Shown here in pieces: positions 7,311 to 15,703 of a stretch of 29,078 nucleotides of DNA. Both the position numbers and the translations under genes were made by a program. How positions within the stretch are numbered: the first letter of the stretch is position 1; each line of letters starts with the position of its first letter. The stretch covers positions 1-29,078 of the forward strand of contig DFGZ01000187.1 in the NCBI GenBank assembly GCA_002371295.1, given 5' to 3'. This DNA is from Oribacterium sp. UBA3737. GTDB taxonomy: Bacteria > Bacillota_A > Clostridia > Lachnospirales > Lachnospiraceae. Under the pieces are notes generated by a model that had not been told where the DNA came from, did no database searches, and saw only the letters and a list, made by a program, of their open reading frames with translations.

Positions 7311-8486
7311 TCAGTTCTTTCTATAACCTCCGGCAGTTACAGGCTTAACACTTTCCTTTGCATCCTTATCGCCGAATCTGTAGAACTTATTGATCATAAT
7401 GAGGCTATCGGTTCCATCCTTGAATTCTGAATGGAATATGGTTGATGCACACTGTATATCGTGGTCATAGTTCATAAGATTTACGAAGGTCTCGGAAAAA
7501 TGCTTTTCTGTCGGATATAATTTCAGTGTCATATTGTCTACGTTATCTACGTCACCGTAGAAGAACTCGAAATCATCCAGGAGGCTTACGTAGGAGTATT
7601 CATTTACAAAATCTTCGTCGCTGCCGTCGTAATCATAGTATTCATCGGTTACATTTCTTGCAGTGACGTAACCTTCATCTCCATCATAAACCCAGAGGAA
7701 TCCTTCACCGGCATCTGAATAGTACTCTGCAGGGTACTTCAGGTAGCAGGCTCTTGAAGCAGATTTCATCTGCCATTTGTCATCTTCATCGTGATAGGTG
7801 AAGGTAAGATCATCACGGGATTGTCCGTAGACTCTTGTGGTCTTGCCGTCTGATGTGTTTTCAGTGAGCTCGCCTTCAGGGATATACGGTTTAAGAAGGT
7901 CTCCTTCATCGTCGATAATACAAACATTGCTGGATATGGTCATCTTCTGAGGATCCTTGCCGGTTTCGGTTAACTCCAGGACATTTCCGTCAACCTTGAA
8001 GGTACCGTCAGAAGTAACCTCACCGCTCTTTATATCATAGATCTCGTATTTTCCGGTATCATATAAAGCAAGATACATATTGTCGTATTTATCGTACTTC
8101 CAGTTACCGGCAACATCCTTTGCGGTGTAGCTCTTCTTTTCTCCTTCCATAATGGCCCGCACTATGGGGTTGTCAGATTCTTTGTCCAGTTTTTCTCCGG
8201 TCTTCTTTTCCTGCAAATTGTCGAGATCGTTTTCTACATCTTCAGCATCATCTTCGCTGTCTTTTGTTGAAACCTCCTTAGTATCTTTTTTCTCCTCGTC
8301 TTTTGACTCCTCAGTCTCTTTTTCAGTCTCTGCTTCGGTTTCTTTTTCTGTTTCGGCAGCTGCCTCGGTGACGGTTTCTTCATTGTTTCCTGCTACAGGC
8401 ACATCCGTAACGCCGCATGCTGCAATGCTCAACGCAGTGATCACACCAAGTGTACCAAACAGACTTGTTTTAAAACGTTTCTTCAT
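7311..8486 (-). CDS. unknown lipoprotein with long acidic linker
   Basis: A 391-residue secreted lipoprotein I do not recognise. The signal peptide ends in lipobox LSIAAC (Cys24). Residues about 35-105 form a highly charged Glu/Lys/Thr/Asp linker, probably an extended wall-spanning stalk. From about 118 there is a beta-rich region with the pattern GNWKYDKYDNMYLALYDTG and DGTFKVDGNVLELTETG, reminiscent of lipocalin-like or DUF5640-type small barrels. The C-terminal part (about 225-390) is rich in Tyr, Asp and Phe and has no motif I can name. AGGAGG precedes the ATG by 5 nt. No GC-rich terminator follows, so some readthrough toward the reductase gene is possible, although that gene has its own promoter element. 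It lies in a run of exported proteins. Confidence 0.8.
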   Translation of the reverse strand: MKKRFKTSLFGTLGVITALSIAACGVTDVPVAGNNEETVTEAAAETEKETEAETEKETEESKDEEKKDTKEVSTKDSEDDAEDVENDLDNLQEKKTGEKLDKESDNPIVRAIMEGEKKSYTAKDVAGNWKYDKYDNMYLALYDTGKYEIYDIKSGEVTSDGTFKVDGNVLELTETGKDPQKMTISSNVCIIDDEGDLLKPYIPEGELTENTSDGKTTRVYGQSRDDLTFTYHDEDDKWQMKSASRACYLKYPAEYYSDAGEGFLWVYDGDEGYVTARNVTDEYYDYDGSDEDFVNEYSYVSLLDDFEFFYGDVDNVDNMTLKLYPTEKHFSETFVNLMNYDHDIQCASTIFHSEFKDGTDSLIMINKFYRFGDKDAKESVKPVTAGGYRKN

Positions 8487-8531
8487 TACTTCCTCCTACT
8501 TGTTAAAAAATGAATTGTGTTGAATATTTTT

Positions 8532-8577
8532 ATGAGTCACGGGCAGTCCGGTTTTTTACAGACTTTTAGTGACTCAT
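8532..8577 (-). terminator. hairpin between clostripain lipoprotein and next lipoprotein gene
   Basis: ATGAGTCAC (8532-8540) and GTGACTCAT (8569-8577) are perfect 9-bp arms with an inner AGTC/GACT pair. It lies 58 nt past the stop of the clostripain-like gene at 8635. On the minus strand it is followed by ATAAAAATA rather than a T run, so a partial terminator, RNA-stability stem or operator are all possible. Confidence 0.4.
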
Positions 8578-8634
8578 TATTTAAGTTTGAAATCTTCGTT
8601 CAAACCTGTTTACAAATCTCATACATAAAATACA

Positions 8635-10755
8635 TTATGGTTCTACAGACAGCCAGTCGGTGTAATAGGTGTTTTTATAAACATCCTCCAGTATAAAGCG
8701 AATGACGGTTTTGGCATTTTCCATATAGGAATACCCGAACTTTAAACCTTCTTCGGAAACCGTGACTCTGTCTCCCATCTGACATGGACCCAGATCTTCT
8801 CCTTCATAGCTGTGTAAAAATGATACATAGTCCAATGTGTCCCCTGGCTTAAGCTGCTTCAGGTTTCGTATTCCGTCTCCTCCTTCTTTGTCCATTTCTT
8901 CCACCCTCAGGTATCCCTGAACCGTAGCCCAGCCATCTTTATTTTCCGGCTTGACTAATTCCAATCTGATATAGATATAGTCCTGCTCGTTAAGAATTGC
9001 GGGAACATAGCCGTATGCATAGGCGCTTCCGTCTGTTCTTATTCCGATATCCTGCATATAGTAGGGAATGAAGACATCATCAAGTGTCATCCAGGAGCTA
9101 TCATAGCCTGCGACTATGTTATCTGTGCCGTCGTCTCCATCCCAGATACTCATACCCATTTCCATGTAGCCGCTGCCTGTATCCAGCCAGACCTCAAGCG
9201 CTCCATAAGTCATGATGTCAAGCTGCTCCGGAGTGAGATCTACAACATAATTCCCATCCTCTTCCCGGTAAGGAATCCATTCGGAAAATTTGTTTTTTGT
9301 CTCCTCTTCATACTGTCTTGCGATGTCATCACGGTACCACTCTTTTTTTGAATAACCGCTTCCTTCTCTTGTTTCGAGGTCTGATTGTGCCATGATGGTA
9401 CATAAGCTGGAAAGACTTTCCTTGTATGCCGGATCAAATTGTAATGCGTCGAAGAGCCCGATCATCTGATCGAATTTTTCAATGCTTCGGTTCGGATAGT
9501 ACATGGCCATTCCGTTTGCGCCCTTCATATTGGACTTCTGGTAGATGACAGCCTCAGAAATGGCTTTCTTTAATTCATCATTACCTTCAACGGAAGTCTT
9601 TTCGATGAAATCTATGATATCCATCTGTTCATATTTTTTGTCACCGAAGCTTCTGGCTTCGCTCCTTGCTTTTGCGATACTGCTGTACTCCTGATCCTTC
9701 ACAACAGATATCTCTGAATTCCGCGCAAAGTCCATAAGGGCTTCATATACTTTGCCTGATTTTTTCAGATCTATCAGGGACAGAGTATAGTTGTCGCCTG
9801 CTTTTTCATTGGAAGAAGCAAAATCGTCTATTATCTGTTTTCCAAGCTTCTCCGGTGCAGTTTTGGGATCATCAAGGAGCATTTTGATCCAGTTCGTGTA
9901 ATACCATCCGTTTCCGGGCTCCATTTCCTCTGAAGCCACTAGATAATCCGCAAAGGGCGACAGCGTGTATGCTGTTTCCACGGTTCCCATGAGACAGGCA
10001 TCGAAACCGATAAAGTCAAAATGACAGTCTACCGCTTCAAAAGCTTTCTTGAGATTCTGAAGACGCATCATGTATCCTGAAAACTGTTCATCAGCGCCGA
10101 AACCCAAAATTGAACCGCCGCCATGGTTCCAAAGGATAAGGTCATACCGGTCCGCGGGGTAGGCATTGACACCCCAGTTCAGAAAGTCTGCCAATGTTTC
10201 CGGCTTTGACATATTGCTAAGCTCCAGTTCTTCCTTCAGGCTGAGCTCATCAGCGCCAACTTCGAAACGCTGGAGTTTATCGGGATTGATATCAAAGTCG
10301 TCTGCCCATTTCTTGCTGCCGCCGGTTTCCACCAGGATCTTTACTTCCGAATCCTTCGCTCCGGATGCTTTTATAGCTTCTCCTATCTCATGCAGGTCAG
10401 TGGTTCCCAGGCTGTTCTCTGATTCCAGATTGGAGCCCACCATGTAGATGAGAACAACCGTGTCGAGATGCCCATCGTAGACCTGAAATTCACGATCCGA
10501 AAGCTTAAGCTTCTTGTCATTCGTGCTTTCATCGGAGCCTTTCTTTCCTGCAAGGCCTCTTTGGATATCTTCGTCGGATTCTGTATTTAATGTGCCGTTA
10601 GCCTCAACTGTACCAAAGGTCTGCCGGTCTGCGCCCTCTTCATGGTCTTTTGAGACTTCAGTTTCAGCGACATGTAAATCCGTGGCTTTATTGCATCCCG
10701 TAAAAAGGAGCAGAGCAAAAACAGATACTAAGGGAAATAGTTTATTTATTTTCAT
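8635..10755 (-). CDS. clostripain-family (peptidase C11) lipoprotein, copy 1
   Basis: About 706 residues. Lipoprotein signal with lipobox LLFTGC (Cys21), a charged linker, then a C11 cysteine peptidase domain starting near TVVLIYMVGSNLES. Catalytic His is in ILWNHGGG (about 211) and catalytic Cys in GFDACLMGTVE (about 254). The Asp two residues before the Cys fits the family's preference for Arg or Lys. The C-terminal half (about 470-706) holds a beta-rich module (WLDTGSGYMEMG, YAYGYVPAILNE) that is shared with the second copy at 13586-15703. The protein should sit on the outer face of the membrane and cleave proteins or peptides there. The frame extends to 10761, but GCGGGG abuts that ATG; the ATG at 10753-10755 has the site 6 nt upstream. 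Confidence 0.9.
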   Translation of the reverse strand: MKINKLFPLVSVFALLLFTGCNKATDLHVAETEVSKDHEEGADRQTFGTVEANGTLNTESDEDIQRGLAGKKGSDESTNDKKLKLSDREFQVYDGHLDTVVLIYMVGSNLESENSLGTTDLHEIGEAIKASGAKDSEVKILVETGGSKKWADDFDINPDKLQRFEVGADELSLKEELELSNMSKPETLADFLNWGVNAYPADRYDLILWNHGGGSILGFGADEQFSGYMMRLQNLKKAFEAVDCHFDFIGFDACLMGTVETAYTLSPFADYLVASEEMEPGNGWYYTNWIKMLLDDPKTAPEKLGKQIIDDFASSNEKAGDNYTLSLIDLKKSGKVYEALMDFARNSEISVVKDQEYSSIAKARSEARSFGDKKYEQMDIIDFIEKTSVEGNDELKKAISEAVIYQKSNMKGANGMAMYYPNRSIEKFDQMIGLFDALQFDPAYKESLSSLCTIMAQSDLETREGSGYSKKEWYRDDIARQYEEETKNKFSEWIPYREEDGNYVVDLTPEQLDIMTYGALEVWLDTGSGYMEMGMSIWDGDDGTDNIVAGYDSSWMTLDDVFIPYYMQDIGIRTDGSAYAYGYVPAILNEQDYIYIRLELVKPENKDGWATVQGYLRVEEMDKEGGDGIRNLKQLKPGDTLDYVSFLHSYEGEDLGPCQMGDRVTVSEEGLKFGYSYMENAKTVIRFILEDVYKNTYYTDWLSVEP

Positions 10756-11071
10756 ATTCATCCCCGCTCAATGTGATGGCAGTACACTAAACTCACTTGC
10801 CTTGACCTTTTTCTTCCTAATTCACTTCCTTGCTGTTATTTAACCGCCTCTATCTAAACAGACAGATTTTGAACACAGAAAGTCACAAACTTTTTTGAAA
10901 ATATAACTGATATTTACAGATACTCTATTGAATCAGTACCTGGAAAACTTTGTTATAGTTGATCGATAATTCTTACTTTACTTTAAAATAAAACGATATT
11001 TTTTTCATCATTATAATTGAGGGGATTTTTTGCTGTACCAATGTATTATTTAAATTTTTAAAACAATCAAA
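10756..11071. other. intergenic leader region of clostripain copy 1
   Basis: AT-rich stretch with no coding signal that I can support. On the minus strand a TATAAT is present at 11010-11015, but the -35 region is poor, so a promoter there is only possible. The terminator of the next gene upstream lies at its right end. Confidence 0.4.
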
Positions 11072-11104
11072 AAGAAGACAATGCCGGGCTGGCATCATCT
11101 TCTT
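11072..11104 (-). terminator. terminator of the duplicated-domain lipoprotein gene
   Basis: Arms 11072-11085 and 11091-11104 pair over 14 bp with a 5-nt loop. Two plus-strand mismatches become G-U pairs in the minus-strand RNA, which is followed by a short T run. This shows the stem is built for the minus strand. Confidence 0.8.
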
Positions 11105-11146
11105 CTCTTGAGATTAAAATGGTTTTACCATTCCGGAAACTCCCTT

Positions 11147-12709
11147 TTATTCAGGAAGAGCGACAGGATCAAATCCATAGTCCTGAAATGCTGTCAGAGA
11201 AAGATCATTTGCTGATGAATAGTCAGCTATGATCTTTGCTCTCAATTCATCTCTTTTGTTTAAATCGTCATGGATTTTCAAAAAATCATCATAGTTGGTT
11301 CCGAAGATATTTTTTGCGCTCTTTGTATACTGAGCACCATCTTCCACCTCGTCCATGCCCGTGACTTCATAGCTGTCATTGACAGCCTTCAGATGTACAC
11401 AGCCGGGGAAGGATCCTCCGGAAATACATTCAAGAACCGTATCTTTGCGATCATAATTAAAGATCCAGAAATCCCCGTAGATCTTTATGTCATTTTTATC
11501 GGAGTCATCTGTATTTATGATCACAGGACATGGTATGCTCACATCCTCCTCAAGGAATTTCTGTCCCAGATGCTCTGCCAGATATCCGTAAAGAACGTAG
11601 TTCAACTTCTCCGGTCCGGGATAGGTATAGGCAGGAAGATTCTGATTTTCAGAATTAAGTATCTTTCTGGATGGAGGCAGTTCTTTCGGTTCGTCATCTG
11701 TCAGCTGATACCTTGTGATATCAAGTTCAAAGGCATTGACATAATCTGCAATAATCTGCGGATATTCTGAATTGAAAAGTTCTTCATCAGAGGATATTTT
11801 CAGATAATCATCATAGTACTTACCGAATATGTTCCTGGCATCCCACTCAGTAAAAGCCTCATCCATGGATCCTTTCGGACTGTAAGTAGCGGCGTCACCT
11901 TCACCGAATCTCTCCAGATGTATGATTCCGGGACAGTGACCGCCGGACACAGCTGTCAGAGTATCTCCCTCTTTTTTGAATTCCCAAAGGTAGTAATCTC
12001 CATAGAGAAGTACATCTTCGGCGTCTGTCTCATCCACATCCACAATCTTTACATAGGGGATCAGTGCATGACTGAAGTCATATGCCGTAATGTGATCGAA
12101 GGACAGATAATCATAGGCTGCCGCATCCAAGGGGCGGAAACCGAAATCTGCCAGTACCTGATTGTAGGAAAATATAGGGAGGAAGTCATCGTCTGTGCGC
12201 TCATTATCATCAGGTTCAAAGGTTAAGGTTTCTCCTGAAGCTTTCTTCAGTATAAGCTTCCCGTCATTTTCGGTCAGTGTGACTTCAAAGCCTTCTCCCT
12301 CGGAACCATCATCATTATAGATGCAGAGCTTCCCGCTTAAATGTCCATCCGTCTCATCCATGTTGCCAAAGAAAATCTCTTTGTCCGTCATGTACACTGC
12401 GCCCCAGCCATCCTTGGCAGAGCCAAATTTGACATAGGTTCTGTAAGTCAGCAGATGATTCCCGGCGTCATCGATATAATTTCCTTCGGCATTCCATGGG
12501 GCTGTATTTTCCGGTTCTGCCGCTTCGGTAGTTTTCGCGTTTTCAGTACCGGTATCAGCCTCAGTACCGGCCGTAGCTTCAATAACGGTTTCTGTTTCCG
12601 CTTCTGTTTCCATTTCCATCATCTCCGGCTTCTCTTTTGTACCACACGAAGCTAAGGAAAATGTCATCGCAGCCATAGTCAGTATCATAACTTTCTTTCC
12701 AGCTATCAT
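11147..12709 (-). CDS. unknown lipoprotein with internally duplicated domain
   Basis: A 520-residue lipoprotein with no family I can name. Signal with lipobox SLASC (Cys22), then a Glu/Thr/Ala linker to about residue 70. A beta-rich segment follows (about 80-165). The rest contains two copies of one module, about 215-335 and 390-520. Each has YGD(Y/F)-x-x-W-x-F, then SGG-x-x-PG-x-x-HL, then A-x-NIFG-x-x-YDD(Y/F)LKI, then IIADY-x-x-A. The duplication is plain by eye although the copies have diverged. AGGAAGG lies 8 nt before the ATG. It is 103 nt downstream of the PAP2 gene with no terminator seen between, so they may be co-transcribed. It should be anchored on the outer membrane face; binding or scaffold function is only a guess. 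Confidence 0.8.
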   Translation of the reverse strand: MIAGKKVMILTMAAMTFSLASCGTKEKPEMMEMETEAETETVIEATAGTEADTGTENAKTTEAAEPENTAPWNAEGNYIDDAGNHLLTYRTYVKFGSAKDGWGAVYMTDKEIFFGNMDETDGHLSGKLCIYNDDGSEGEGFEVTLTENDGKLILKKASGETLTFEPDDNERTDDDFLPIFSYNQVLADFGFRPLDAAAYDYLSFDHITAYDFSHALIPYVKIVDVDETDAEDVLLYGDYYLWEFKKEGDTLTAVSGGHCPGIIHLERFGEGDAATYSPKGSMDEAFTEWDARNIFGKYYDDYLKISSDEELFNSEYPQIIADYVNAFELDITRYQLTDDEPKELPPSRKILNSENQNLPAYTYPGPEKLNYVLYGYLAEHLGQKFLEEDVSIPCPVIINTDDSDKNDIKIYGDFWIFNYDRKDTVLECISGGSFPGCVHLKAVNDSYEVTGMDEVEDGAQYTKSAKNIFGTNYDDFLKIHDDLNKRDELRAKIIADYSSANDLSLTAFQDYGFDPVALPE

Positions 12710-12812
12710 ACAATTGACCTTCCTTTCCGTGGAATAATCATTACGCGGTCTTATTTACGTTCTGCCGCTCCTTTCAGGGGTTGGAATGAATACTGCCTTT
12801 TAACCTTAGACT

Positions 12813-13355
12813 TTAATCAGAGTGCTCCGCAGGTGTCTTTTTCCGATCATATTTCTCCGTAAGCTTATCACTCAGTTTTGCGGCTGCCGTACCTAAAATG
12901 ATTCCCATAATGGTTCCGAAAAGTACATCTGTGGGGAAATGAAGGAAAAGATACATTCTGCTGAAAGCCACTATGGAGGCAAAAATAAACAGTGCTGCGC
13001 CGGCCTTCCTGTATCGCATGAAAACTGCGGTCGCCGCTCCAAAAGCCCAGGATGAATGTGTAGATGGGAAGGATGCGCTTGTGGGCCTGGTGACCAGCAA
13101 AGCGAATGCGGTGTCTATCTGGCAGGGACGAGGACGGTTTACCAGATGTTTTAACAAAAGCTGCCCGAAAAGCAGAACCCCCAAAAAGGCAATGATAACT
13201 GCCATGCCTGTTTTTCTGGTGTTCCTCGGAATCATCAGAAGGAAACCCAGTATCAGAAACAGCTGTCCATAGGATCCTATGAGACTGCTAATGCCGAGAA
13301 AAAAGCTGTCTAAAACTTCACTGCGCGGAATTGAATACAAAATAGTAAATTCCAT
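12813..13355 (-). CDS. PAP2-family membrane phosphatase
   Basis: A 180-residue membrane protein with several hydrophobic helices and the three PAP2 signature motifs: KHLVNRPRP (KxxxxxxRP), PSTHSS (PSxHS) and SRMYLFLHFPTD (SRxxxxxHxxxD). The active site should lie at the outer membrane face. By family knowledge the substrates are lipid phosphates such as undecaprenyl diphosphate or phosphatidate; which one cannot be told. AGGAGG lies 9 nt before the ATG. It is preceded by a terminator (13511-13551) and an unusual repeat-bearing leader, so it likely begins its own transcript with the lipoprotein gene downstream. Confidence 0.9.
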   Translation of the reverse strand: MEFTILYSIPRSEVLDSFFLGISSLIGSYGQLFLILGFLLMIPRNTRKTGMAVIIAFLGVLLFGQLLLKHLVNRPRPCQIDTAFALLVTRPTSASFPSTHSSWAFGAATAVFMRYRKAGAALFIFASIVAFSRMYLFLHFPTDVLFGTIMGIILGTAAAKLSDKLTEKYDRKKTPAEHSD

Positions 13356-13400
13356 TTATAACATCCTCCTTATAATGAATAATTAAATCTTCATCTTCTC

Positions 13401-13500
13401 GGATACCCGGTGGATACGGGGAATTCAAGACGGTATAAAACTGCTGTAACCCCTGTAACAGGCATACAGAAATAACATCGACATGTATTAGAACATGTAT
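13401..13500. repeat. three pairs of short direct repeats upstream of the PAP2 gene
   Basis: GGATAC occurs at 13401-13406 and 13412-13417, CTGTAAC at 13444-13450 and 13453-13459, and ACATGTAT at 13481-13488 and 13493-13500. The periods are 11, 9 and 12 nt, close to one helical turn each. These may be tandem protein-binding sites in the PAP2 promoter region. No clear promoter could be assigned. Confidence 0.4.
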
Positions 13501-13510
13501 AACGACACAA

Positions 13511-13551
13511 AAAAATACCATACTGAATGTAAGAATTCAGATGGTATTTTT
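13511..13551 (-). terminator. terminator of the CAP/clostripain operon
   Basis: Arms 13511-13528 and 13534-13551 pair with one bulged base around a 5-nt loop. On the minus strand the stem ends in a run of seven T. It lies 34 nt after the stop of the second clostripain gene. Confidence 0.8.
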
Positions 13552-13585
13552 CAGTTCTTTGCATAGTAAAAGCATTTATCAGTAC

Positions 13586-15703
13586 TTAAAGGTTGTACTC
13601 TATTGCAAAGGTATAGTATGTATTGCCGTATATGTCGTTAAGACGGAAATTCACAAGTACACGAATATCCCTGTTTCCATCCCTGTCAAATGGCTCGTAG
13701 CTTACTTCGAGACCGCCGTTATAGATGATAGGATCGCCGCCGTTATAAACAAGTGAGTCAAAGGTGCTTGTTCCGATGCCGTCCACTTTTTTGTATCTCG
13801 CATAATACGTTCTGATTTCATCGCCGTCCTTAAACTGGTGCAGGCCCTTTGCACTGATCTTTGGATCATTCTCGGATCTGGAATCAGCTTTTTCGTAATT
13901 GTATTTATAGCCGACATAGCGTCCATATGGAGTTTCTGCATCATTGACTATCTGTATCTGTATGGGTTTGTCGTTCAGTGTTGCCGGAACATACCCAAAG
14001 GCGTAGTCCTCTGCAAAGGTCTCGCCATGCACGACTCCGGTTAAATAATACGGTACGATCTCGCCGTTCAGCGCCATCCACTTGCCATCGTAATCAATCG
14101 TAAGGTCGTCGTCCCAGTCCCATTCGTAAAACTTGTCGGTTCCGCAGTCTATCAGCCATCCATTATCCAAATCGAGCCAGTAATCAACCCATATATCTGA
14201 TATCAGCTCCCATTGCTCATCCGGAAGATGCAGTCCGAATTTGCCAAAATCATCTTTTTTTATCATCTGGAACACGTTGACATCCGGTATAAGCAGGTTT
14301 TCGGGAAGCTTGGTGTCCGGGTCGTACCAGCTTGTTTTCAAAAGATCCTTCTCGCTGATTCCGGTGTCAACTGTAATGTCCCGGATCTCCTTCACATTCG
14401 TTCCGTTCTTTTCATCCCCGCCGCCTTCTGCCGATACGTTGATCCTGGTTTTTACAAGGACATTCAGAAAATGCCTGTAAAAATCAAAATAACTTTCATC
14501 GTAATCAAGAGAGTAAAGCATTTCCATAACAGGATCAAACTGTTCGGGATATAAATAAGGATAATACAGCGCTATACCGTTTGAGCCGGTCACTGTTCCC
14601 TGATAATAGCAGACCGCCTCCTTAGCTTTTTCAAGCACCTTCTGAGACTTTCCGCTTTGCGTTTTTTCTTCGGAAGACTTCAGATAGTCAAAGAGGTCTA
14701 TCTGTTCGTAGCCATCGTTTCCAAAGCTTTTTGTAGTTTTTCTCGCTATTAAAGTATTCTGGTACTGTTCGTTGAGGACAGTCTCCTCTTCTTTAAAGTA
14801 TTCGCTTAATGCAAGGTAAAGCCCGCCTATTTTTTTCAGATCCACAAGTGACAGCGTATAAAAATCATATTTGTTGAAATCAGGGCCGGAAACAAAGCTG
14901 TCAATTATGGTTTTAGCCAGCTCGGGAACGGACACTCCCGGATATTTGGAAAGCTGCTTTATCCATTCTGTGTAATACCATCCTGTAGACGGCTCCGTTT
15001 CCTCCGATGCTATCATGTAATCGGCGTGTCCGGAGAGTGCCATGGCTGTTTCAACCGTACACATAAGACAAGCATCGAAACCTATAAAATCAAAATGCAG
15101 CCCGCTCTTCGAAAGCGCCCGGTGAATCTCGTCTATGCTCATTGTTTCGTCGGGATAGTACTCATCAAGACCATAACCGATCAAAGTGCCTCCGCCGTGA
15201 TTCCAAAGCACCAGTCCGTACCTGTCAGCAGGATTGTTTTTTTCGGCCCAGGAGATAAAGTCGGCTAATGTTTCCGGCTCTGACATTCTCACATTACTAA
15301 GGAGTTCAATTGTCTCTAACTCTCCGTTCCTTATCCTGTAACGGCCTATTCCGTCATTTGCAATCTCTTTAAGATGCCAGTTTTTTGATCCTCCGGTCTG
15401 GATTATGATATTGAGCCTGTCGCCGGAGGCAGCTCCGAGCATTTCCTGTATATCCCTGCTTGCTGCGGCATCAAAGCTTTCCAGGTCTGAGCCGATCATA
15501 TAAACAAGCAGACTGAAGCTTCCCTCAGTATCTTTTTCACTGCCATTTCCTGCGGCGCTCATCCCGGAAGACCTTTCTTTTTCTGTTCCGGCTGTTCCTC
15601 CTGAAGGCTTTTCACCTGAGGATGTGCAGGATAAAACGGCAGTCGAAACGATTGCCGTTACGATCATTAAGAATAATATTTTTCTTAGTTTAGTAGTATC
15701 CAA
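13586..15703 (-). CDS. clostripain-family (peptidase C11) lipoprotein, copy 2
   Basis: A 705-residue paralog of the protein at 8635-10755, with the same layout: lipobox AVLSC (Cys26), low-complexity linker, C11 peptidase domain and beta-rich C-terminal module (YWLDLDNGWLIDCG, YAFGYVPATLND). Catalytic His169 is in VLWNHGGG and Cys212 in GFDACLMCTVE; a second Cys three residues later is not in copy 1. The likely start is TTG at 15701-15703, inside the last codons of the CAP gene, giving a 14-nt overlap. AGGAA lies only about 3 nt upstream, so translation probably depends on ribosomes finishing the CAP gene. The next ATG (codon 13) would cut into the signal peptide. An outer-face protease with basic-residue preference is inferred from the family. 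Confidence 0.9.
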   Translation of the reverse strand: MDTTKLRKILFLMIVTAIVSTAVLSCTSSGEKPSGGTAGTEKERSSGMSAAGNGSEKDTEGSFSLLVYMIGSDLESFDAAASRDIQEMLGAASGDRLNIIIQTGGSKNWHLKEIANDGIGRYRIRNGELETIELLSNVRMSEPETLADFISWAEKNNPADRYGLVLWNHGGGTLIGYGLDEYYPDETMSIDEIHRALSKSGLHFDFIGFDACLMCTVETAMALSGHADYMIASEETEPSTGWYYTEWIKQLSKYPGVSVPELAKTIIDSFVSGPDFNKYDFYTLSLVDLKKIGGLYLALSEYFKEEETVLNEQYQNTLIARKTTKSFGNDGYEQIDLFDYLKSSEEKTQSGKSQKVLEKAKEAVCYYQGTVTGSNGIALYYPYLYPEQFDPVMEMLYSLDYDESYFDFYRHFLNVLVKTRINVSAEGGGDEKNGTNVKEIRDITVDTGISEKDLLKTSWYDPDTKLPENLLIPDVNVFQMIKKDDFGKFGLHLPDEQWELISDIWVDYWLDLDNGWLIDCGTDKFYEWDWDDDLTIDYDGKWMALNGEIVPYYLTGVVHGETFAEDYAFGYVPATLNDKPIQIQIVNDAETPYGRYVGYKYNYEKADSRSENDPKISAKGLHQFKDGDEIRTYYARYKKVDGIGTSTFDSLVYNGGDPIIYNGGLEVSYEPFDRDGNRDIRVLVNFRLNDIYGNTYYTFAIEYNL

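Noticed and set aside
11270..11770. 166-codon plus-strand open frame with hydrophobic stretches
   Set aside because: Antisense to the repeat-bearing lipoprotein; the hydrophobicity comes from complementing acidic codons.
13318..13521. 67-codon minus-strand frame upstream of PAP2
   Set aside because: Overlaps the PAP2 start, crosses the direct-repeat leader and terminator region, and has no ribosome binding site or family match.
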